NCBI GenBank assembly: GCA_903819815.1
Contig: CAIJFC010000021.1
Span: 1 to 13,992 of the forward strand
Length of the DNA stretch: 13,992 bases
Source of the DNA: an uncultured Bacteroidota bacterium
GTDB taxonomy: Bacteria > Bacteroidota > Bacteroidia > Flavobacteriales > Flavobacteriaceae
Direction of reading: 5' to 3'
The position numbers and the translations under genes were made by a program. Numbering within the stretch: position 1 is the stretch's first letter; each line of letters starts with the position of its first letter. Positions 6,047 to 11,595 of the stretch are shown here, one piece after another. Below the pieces are notes generated by a model. The model was not told where the DNA came from, did not search any database, and saw only the letters and a list, made by a program, of their open reading frames with translations.

Positions 6047-8812
6047 CTAGACTTTCTCTTCAAACGGAATGTTTTGGTCAAAAATCTCAACCAATAAAAA
6101 AGTAATTTGCTCTAAATACTGATCAATTGTTTCTTTACTTATAATCGTATTTAGTTCTTTTCCTTCTTTAAATGTGAATGGCAAAAACCCTGATTTTAAA
6201 TTTTTGAAGGAGATAATTCCAGCTTCCATCGGATGTTCTAATGCCATTTCTTGATACATAAAAGCATAAGCTAACACTTGGATTATTTTTTCATTTGCGA
6301 TATCTTTTGTTAAATCAGTCCAAGTCGATAATGTTACGGTGCCTTTATCGACCCTACCAGTTTTATAATCTATGATTCTAAGAACTCCATTTCGCAACTC
6401 GATTCTATCTACAGAACCGCCAATTTTTATTGGAAAAGGCAAACTAGGATGCTCAAAAGTTCGCTCATATCTTTGTTCAAGTGCTAGTATTTTAATAGCG
6501 TCTCCTGAAAGAATACTCTCCAATTCAACTTTCAAAAAATTATATACATTTCGTTTGGCTACTTCAAAAGCCAATAAATTTCTTCCTTTTTTGATTTCGC
6601 CCTCTTTGTAAACTAATTTGAATTGTTTCATTACTTCAGCATCTATTTGCTTGATACAATTTAGAATGTCACTTTCGGAAATAAATTTCACAATAAATGG
6701 GTCGTACATTGATTTTAAGGTTTCATGAATTATGGTTCCCAAGGTATTTAGCGCAATATTCTCCTCTACCTCTTCAACTTCTCTAATTTTTAATATCCTT
6801 TGAAAATAAAACTGGATTGGATTTCGAATGTAACTTGTGAGAGTGGTGGGTGAAAAACCATTTTCGGCAATTTCTTTTAACCGCGCCATAACCGATTCCG
6901 ATTTTGGAATTACCATTGGTTGATTCGCTTTTTCAGGAATAACCGCATTGTAAATTGCAGGCATCAAATTGTGTTTGTCACTATATTCTACTTGTAACTG
7001 GGTTATAAAACGGCTTTTTTCGCCTGCGTCAAGCCCTTCGCTTTCTGTATTATAAAGTAAGTACACGTTTTTTGCTCGTTGCAACAAATGATAAAAGTGA
7101 TAGGTATATATCGCATCTTTTTCTTTGAAAGTAGGAAGATCCAACTCTCTTTTAACATCATAGGGTATAAAGGAATTTTGGGATTTTCCAGCTGGTAATT
7201 TACCCTCGTTTAAAGAAGTTATAATAACCGTTTCAAAATCTAAAACACGACTTTCTAAAACGCCCATAATTTGCAATCCATTTAATGGTTCCCCCTCAAA
7301 TGAAACCTCAGCAAGATCAATAACTTGTTTATAAATGGCATGAAGCGTATCGATATGGTCGATATGATCGTATTTAGAATAATAACTTATTAGTTTATTT
7401 ATGACTTTAAAGATTGAAAACACGAATGCTTTTGTGATTTTTTCCTCTTCATTGTCATTACTTAAATTTCCTTTTATTGTTTGTAATAATTGAGAAATAT
7501 CTCCGAGTAATTTCAAAGATCCTTCTTCCCATTTTCCAAATAACAATAGAAATAAATCACTTGGATTTGGATTTAATTCCATAATTTTTTGATGGGTAAT
7601 AAAGGTATAATTGTACTGAATTATTGTTTTTACTAATTCACTGGTATTGGAATACGGCTCAATTAATGGATGTGTTAATATTCCAAGAACGTCTTTATAA
7701 TAAAACACATAGTTCTTGCTGTTTCTTGACAAGGCTGCAGTATGCATTTTGAACAATTTCGCGATTACTATTTGGGCAGGATTGTTCTTGCTTGAAAACC
7801 CCATTGTAATATTAAGTGCTCCTACACTTGAAGGGAGAGAATAAAGTAATGGTATCAGCATATTTTCATCACCTAATACAATCGCTACTTTATCTAAAGA
7901 AATCATTGGATCATTGGTAATTAATTCATCAATTATTCCTCCAACAATTTTTGCTTGGCCAATTGTTTTTGGGGTGCCAATAATATTTATGTTCTTTTTA
8001 TCTTTCAAAAAATCATTAGCAACCCATTCAAATGGTTTGGACTTATAATGGATCCATTTATCTTTAAATCTTCTAATAAATAATCCAGCATCATGATATG
8101 GATCGTTTAAGAATGTTTGATCTATATCCCAATATATTTTTGCATGATTTGATTCTAATAAACTTTGAACTATTTTTTCTTCAGCAGCATTTAGCGCATT
8201 AAACCCCGCAAAAATATATTTTGTATTAGGTACAGATTTTGAAAATGATTTTAATTTATTTACGGCTTCCCGATAAATTAAACCCTGATATCCTATGCCT
8301 TTTTGCAGTAAATGATTGTATAAAGTTTGGTAGTAATTGGGTAATAACTTCCAAAAATCGATATAATTTTCTAGTAATTTGGTTTTGTTTTCAACTTCAA
8401 TTCCCCATTTTTTTATGTCTTCAATGTCTTTTAAATAAGAAAGCACATGATTTGAATCTAATAAATATCGGTCTATTTCGTTGAAATCTTGTAAGAGCAT
8501 TTTTGCCCAATTGGCAAATAAATCAAACGATTGTTGGCTTTTTACGTCGGTTAGCTTTAGATAAACCTCATAGAATTCGAATACTAATTCTATTGAGTCA
8601 ATTGATCTAATAGCTGAAATTTCTTGGATGAAATCTTCAATGCTAATAATTTTAGGGCAAATAATATTTTTTTCAATTTGATTTTTAAGTGCTTCAATCA
8701 AAAATATTTTTGCTCTTTTATTGGGTAAAATCACAACAGTATTGGAAAGATCATTGCTATAATCTTCAATAATTACTTTTGCTATTTGGTCTAAAAACGT
8801 TGATTCTATCAT
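6047..8812 (-). CDS. addB: AddB-like PD-(D/E)XK nuclease subunit of a helicase-nuclease
   Basis: The 921-residue protein resembles the AddB-type subunits of Bacteroidota. The N-terminus (NTVVILPNKRAKIFL) and a later TSLNEGKLPAGKSQNSFIPYD segment are remnants of an SF1 helicase fold, but no Walker A motif is visible near the N-terminus. The C-terminal nuclease domain (about 650-921) has H696 (GTIIHETL), D802 (GSVDRIE), D815 and K817 (IIDYKTG) and Q845/Y849 (QVLAY), the full PD-(D/E)XK set. Only two cysteines occur in the whole protein, so the four-cysteine iron-sulfur site of Bacillus AddB is absent; the corresponding segment reads YIRNPIQFYFQ. Together with an AddA partner it would resect double-strand breaks for RecA loading. 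The probable partner lies at 11596-13992, separated by kbl and ompA. A strong terminator lies just upstream (8826-8855), leaving little room for a promoter; TATATTTA at 8824-8817 is a possible -7 box very close to the start. Confidence 0.83.
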   Translation of the reverse strand: MIESTFLDQIAKVIIEDYSNDLSNTVVILPNKRAKIFLIEALKNQIEKNIICPKIISIEDFIQEISAIRSIDSIELVFEFYEVYLKLTDVKSQQSFDLFANWAKMLLQDFNEIDRYLLDSNHVLSYLKDIEDIKKWGIEVENKTKLLENYIDFWKLLPNYYQTLYNHLLQKGIGYQGLIYREAVNKLKSFSKSVPNTKYIFAGFNALNAAEEKIVQSLLESNHAKIYWDIDQTFLNDPYHDAGLFIRRFKDKWIHYKSKPFEWVANDFLKDKKNINIIGTPKTIGQAKIVGGIIDELITNDPMISLDKVAIVLGDENMLIPLLYSLPSSVGALNITMGFSSKNNPAQIVIAKLFKMHTAALSRNSKNYVFYYKDVLGILTHPLIEPYSNTSELVKTIIQYNYTFITHQKIMELNPNPSDLFLLLFGKWEEGSLKLLGDISQLLQTIKGNLSNDNEEEKITKAFVFSIFKVINKLISYYSKYDHIDHIDTLHAIYKQVIDLAEVSFEGEPLNGLQIMGVLESRVLDFETVIITSLNEGKLPAGKSQNSFIPYDVKRELDLPTFKEKDAIYTYHFYHLLQRAKNVYLLYNTESEGLDAGEKSRFITQLQVEYSDKHNLMPAIYNAVIPEKANQPMVIPKSESVMARLKEIAENGFSPTTLTSYIRNPIQFYFQRILKIREVEEVEENIALNTLGTIIHETLKSMYDPFIVKFISESDILNCIKQIDAEVMKQFKLVYKEGEIKKGRNLLAFEVAKRNVYNFLKVELESILSGDAIKILALEQRYERTFEHPSLPFPIKIGGSVDRIELRNGVLRIIDYKTGRVDKGTVTLSTWTDLTKDIANEKIIQVLAYAFMYQEMALEHPMEAGIISFKNLKSGFLPFTFKEGKELNTIISKETIDQYLEQITFLLVEIFDQNIPFEEKV

Positions 8813-8825
8813 TTTATAAATATAA

Positions 8826-8855
8826 AAAAACGCCTCGATAAATCGAGGCGTTTTT
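8826..8855 (-). terminator. strong rho-independent terminator after ompA
   Basis: An 8-bp GC-rich perfect stem (8831-8838 with 8843-8850) with a TAAA loop is extended by flanking A and T runs. On the minus strand the hairpin is followed by seven T. It starts 18 bp past the ompA-family stop and should insulate the addB-like gene from ompA transcription. The structure is symmetric, but only the minus strand has an active gene leading into it. Confidence 0.9.
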
Positions 8856-8873
8856 AAAAATATTTTCAGTGAT

Positions 8874-10274
8874 TTATTTAACGTATTTCACTTCAACTCT
8901 TCTGTTGTTTGCTCTTCCTTCTGCAGTATTATTACTGTCAATTGGTTGAGTATCTCCAAAACCATTTGAAGATAATCTATCAGAAGCTACTCCATTAGAA
9001 ACTAAATAGTTTAAAACAGCTCCAGCTCTTTGTGTAGAAAGTTTTAGATTAGATTCCGCATTACCTGTTGAATCTGTATGACCAGAAAGGCTAAATTTAG
9101 CTGTTGGGTTTTCTTTCAATATTGCAGTAATAGATTTTAAAACTGGAAAAGTTTGTTTTTGGAAAGATGCTTTTCCTGAATTAAACAATATTGTTTTAGC
9201 ATATCCATCTAAAGAATTCATTTGAGTTTTAGAAATTTCTGGACAACCATTATTTGCAACTGATCCTTTTTCAGTAGGGCATTTATCATCTTTATCTAAA
9301 ACTGAATCTCCATCAGCATCAGGCCAAGGACAACCCGCATTTTCTTTTGGTCCTTTGATATTTGGACATTTATCAGCTTTATCTGTAGTTCCATCTCCGT
9401 CAGTATCAGGACATCCTTTAAGTGCTTTTAAACCAGCTACTTCAGGACAAGCGTCCTCTTTATCAGCTACGCCATCACCATCAGTATCAGGACAACCGTT
9501 CATTGCAACAGTTCCTGCAGCATCTGGACAAGCATCACTCGCATCAACAATTCCGTCTCCATCAGTGTCAGGACAACCTTTGAATTGTTTTAATCCAAAA
9601 ACTTCTGGACAAGTGTCCTCTTTGTCATAAACTCCATCTCCATCGGTATCTTTTCCACCAAATTTGAATATTATTCCTGCAAAATGTTGCATGTGTGAAG
9701 GTACATCTACACCCGGAAGTCTAGCATCATCAAATGAATGCTTGTAATTAGATTGAACAGAAAGTCCAACTAAATCAGTCATCCAATAGGTTAATCCTAG
9801 TCCAGCGTTCATTGTTCCTGCGCTAACATCTCCTAAAAAAGTGTAACCACCTCCTAAATGAGCAGTTGGGTCAAAATGTTTGCTGCCAATCATATTCATG
9901 AAACTATATTTGATATCTAAATCAACTCCATAATAATTATAATCTCCAGGATTAACTACAGAATAAGTTCCATCAGTTGCCTTTTTATTGACAAATTTTG
10001 ACATTTTATTGATAGATCCAGTTACTCCAAAAGAGAAATTATCTCCAGCATATTTTGACACATTAAGGTAAGAAACAGAAGGAAGAAAATTCCAGTTGTC
10101 TTTGGTATTAAAATAGTCAGAAAATTGATCATTCAAGTTTGAAGCTGCACTTACTCTAGTGTCAACTGCATTAGCCCCAAAAGATAAAGACCAAGGATTA
10201 TTTGCGTCTTGAGCTTGGGACAATAGCCCAACTAAAAGCACAACAGTAGTAATTAATTTGTTTAGATGTTTCAT
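8874..10274 (-). CDS. OmpA-family outer-membrane protein with TSP3 calcium repeats
   Basis: The 466-residue protein has a signal peptide (cleavage probably SQA-Q, 21/22), an N-terminal beta-barrel-like region (about 25-207), thrombospondin type 3 repeats (208-345) and a C-terminal OmpA domain (about 350-466). Five Asp-rich DxDGD units each carry a CP pair partner exactly 12 residues on (C222/C234, C249/C261, C276/C288, C303/C315, C332/C344), a pattern that binds calcium and could form disulfides. The OmpA domain has D401 (GHTDSTG) and R416 (LSTQRAGA), equivalent to the pair that holds diaminopimelate of peptidoglycan, and an NRRVEV ending. It thus links the outer membrane to the cell wall and is likely abundant, in keeping with its near-consensus promoter and strong terminator. 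It resembles the major OmpA/P60-type proteins of Flavobacterium. It appears to be a single-gene unit between kbl and addB. Confidence 0.93.
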   Translation of the reverse strand: MKHLNKLITTVVLLVGLLSQAQDANNPWSLSFGANAVDTRVSAASNLNDQFSDYFNTKDNWNFLPSVSYLNVSKYAGDNFSFGVTGSINKMSKFVNKKATDGTYSVVNPGDYNYYGVDLDIKYSFMNMIGSKHFDPTAHLGGGYTFLGDVSAGTMNAGLGLTYWMTDLVGLSVQSNYKHSFDDARLPGVDVPSHMQHFAGIIFKFGGKDTDGDGVYDKEDTCPEVFGLKQFKGCPDTDGDGIVDASDACPDAAGTVAMNGCPDTDGDGVADKEDACPEVAGLKALKGCPDTDGDGTTDKADKCPNIKGPKENAGCPWPDADGDSVLDKDDKCPTEKGSVANNGCPEISKTQMNSLDGYAKTILFNSGKASFQKQTFPVLKSITAILKENPTAKFSLSGHTDSTGNAESNLKLSTQRAGAVLNYLVSNGVASDRLSSNGFGDTQPIDSNNTAEGRANNRRVEVKYVK

Positions 10275-10308
10275 GTTTGATTTGTTTTAATTTTGAATTA
10301 ATCTTGAG

Positions 10309-10339
10309 CAAAAGTAATATGTAATTATTTAACTACAAA
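10309..10339 (-). promoter_or_regulatory. near-perfect Bacteroidota promoter of the ompA-family gene
   Basis: On the minus strand TTTG (10339-10336), a 19-bp spacer and TACTTTTG (10316-10309) match the Bacteroidota sigma factor consensus in both boxes and spacing. The start codon is 34 bp downstream, leaving an A-rich leader of about 25-30 nt, typical for strongly expressed genes in this phylum. Confidence 0.8.
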
Positions 10340-10340
10340 G

Positions 10341-10357
10341 AGATTTGTTAAAAATCT
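10341..10357. repeat. 6-5-6 palindrome abutting the ompA -33 box
   Basis: AGATTT, five bases, AAATCT form a perfect short inverted repeat ending one base from the -33 element of the ompA-family promoter and 25 bp past the kbl stop. It could be a weak kbl terminator, an operator, or chance in AT-rich DNA; there is no T run after it, so a terminator role is not well supported. Confidence 0.3.
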
Positions 10358-10382
10358 GATTAAAAGGGTATTATTTACGCTA

Positions 10383-11573
10383 TTAAATCACATTTAGTTG
10401 TTTTCCCACTTCAAAAAATGCTTGTATTGCCTTGTCTAGGTGGTCTTTAGTATGCGCAGCGGATAATTGTACTCTAATCCTAGCTTTTTCTTTAGGAACC
10501 ACCGGAAAAAAGAAGCCTATTACATAAATTCCTTTTTTAAGTAATTCATCTGCCATAACTTGGGCTAACTTTGCGTCGTATAGCATTACAGGCACAATTG
10601 CGGAATCACCAGCTATGATGTCAAATCCTGCCTTTTTCATTCCCAATTTGAAATAATTAGTGTTTTCTTCTAATTTATCCCTCAAAGTGGTGTCTTTTTC
10701 TAATAATTCAAATACCTTAATTGAAGCTCCAACAATTGCTGGGGCTAATGAATTAGAAAATAAATAAGGGCGAGAACGCTGTCTTAATATTTCAATTATT
10801 TCTTTTTTGGCAGTGGTGTAACCTCCCATTGCGCCACCAAGTGCTTTTCCTAATGTTCCCGTGATGATGTCAACGCGACCCATTACTCCTTTTGCTTCTG
10901 GTGTTCCTTTGCCGGTTGCACCAATAAATCCTGCAGCATGACACTCGTCAACCATAACCATGGCTTCATATTTATCGGCCAAATCACATATTTTATCCAA
11001 CGGAGCTACTACTCCGTCCATTGAAAATACGCCGTCAGTAACTATCAGTTTAAAACGCGTTCCATCTTCAGTAGCCTTTATTAATTGGGCTTCTAAATCT
11101 TTCATATTGTTATTTTCGTATCGATAACGAGCCGCTTTACACAATCGAACACCGTCAATAATTGAGGCATGATTCAAACTGTCAGAAATTATACAATCTT
11201 GTTCTCCTAATAAAGGTTCAAAAACTCCGCCATTAGCATCAAATGCAGCCGCATATAATATGGTGTCTTCTGTTCCGTAAAATTCCGCGATTTTTCTTTC
11301 TAATGTTTTGTGAATATCTTGGGTTCCACAGATAAATCGAACTGATGACATTCCAAATCCATGAGAATCCAAGGTGTCTTTTGCTGCTTGAACAACTTCT
11401 GGATGAGATGAAAGTCCCAAATAGTTATTGGCACAAAAATTAAGAACCGTTTCCCCATTAACAGTGATTTCTGCGCCTTGTGTAGATGTAATTATTCTTT
11501 CTTTTTTGAATATTCCGTTTTCTTGAATTGTTTCTAATTCAGATTGAAGAAATTGTTGGATTTTACCGTACAT
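10383..11573 (-). CDS. kbl: glycine C-acetyltransferase (2-amino-3-ketobutyrate CoA ligase)
   Basis: The 396-residue PLP enzyme matches E. coli Kbl along its whole length (Kbl is 398 residues), with shared stretches such as NFCANNYLGL (45-54), HGFGMSSVRFICGTQD (71-86), NHASIIDGVRLCKA (134-147) and SRPYLFSNSLAPAIV. The PLP lysine is K243 in TGTLGKALGG, with D209 and H212 in VDECHA and H135 stacking the ring. It cleaves 2-amino-3-ketobutyrate with CoA into glycine and acetyl-CoA, the second step of threonine breakdown after threonine dehydrogenase; tdh is not in this window. The close match over the substrate regions favours Kbl over the related BioF or serine palmitoyltransferase. It starts 22 bp after the AddA-like stop on the same strand, so read-through is possible; a TAAATTTG -7 box (11606-11599) overlapping the end of that gene could also drive it alone. 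Confidence 0.94.
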   Translation of the reverse strand: MYGKIQQFLQSELETIQENGIFKKERIITSTQGAEITVNGETVLNFCANNYLGLSSHPEVVQAAKDTLDSHGFGMSSVRFICGTQDIHKTLERKIAEFYGTEDTILYAAAFDANGGVFEPLLGEQDCIISDSLNHASIIDGVRLCKAARYRYENNNMKDLEAQLIKATEDGTRFKLIVTDGVFSMDGVVAPLDKICDLADKYEAMVMVDECHAAGFIGATGKGTPEAKGVMGRVDIITGTLGKALGGAMGGYTTAKKEIIEILRQRSRPYLFSNSLAPAIVGASIKVFELLEKDTTLRDKLEENTNYFKLGMKKAGFDIIAGDSAIVPVMLYDAKLAQVMADELLKKGIYVIGFFFPVVPKEKARIRVQLSAAHTKDHLDKAIQAFFEVGKQLNVI

Positions 11574-11595
11574 TTTTATTATAATTATTAGTTTT

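Larger units (their letters stand above)
5394..6049. mobile_element. candidate GxxExxY cassette bounded by inverted repeats
   Basis: Between two convergent genes sits a GxxExxY gene with matching ends. The left end has TTTTAACCACAAAAGAA at 5504-5520, and the right end has the same 17-mer, with one mismatch, in reverse orientation at 6027-6043. A second, more diverged left end lies further out (5394-5466). Both outer edges begin with TAG, which serves as the stop codon of the neighbouring gene on each side. No transposase is present, so if this moves it would need a helper in trans or recombination between copies. The repeats and their orientation are seen directly; mobility is inference. Low-complexity A-rich sequence could exaggerate part of the similarity outside the core. 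Confidence 0.45.

Noticed and set aside
9355..9630. Plus-strand open frame with a repetitive Ser/Pro-rich product
   Set aside because: It is the antisense of the TSP3 repeat array of the OmpA gene; the repetition comes from that gene, and no start signals support it.
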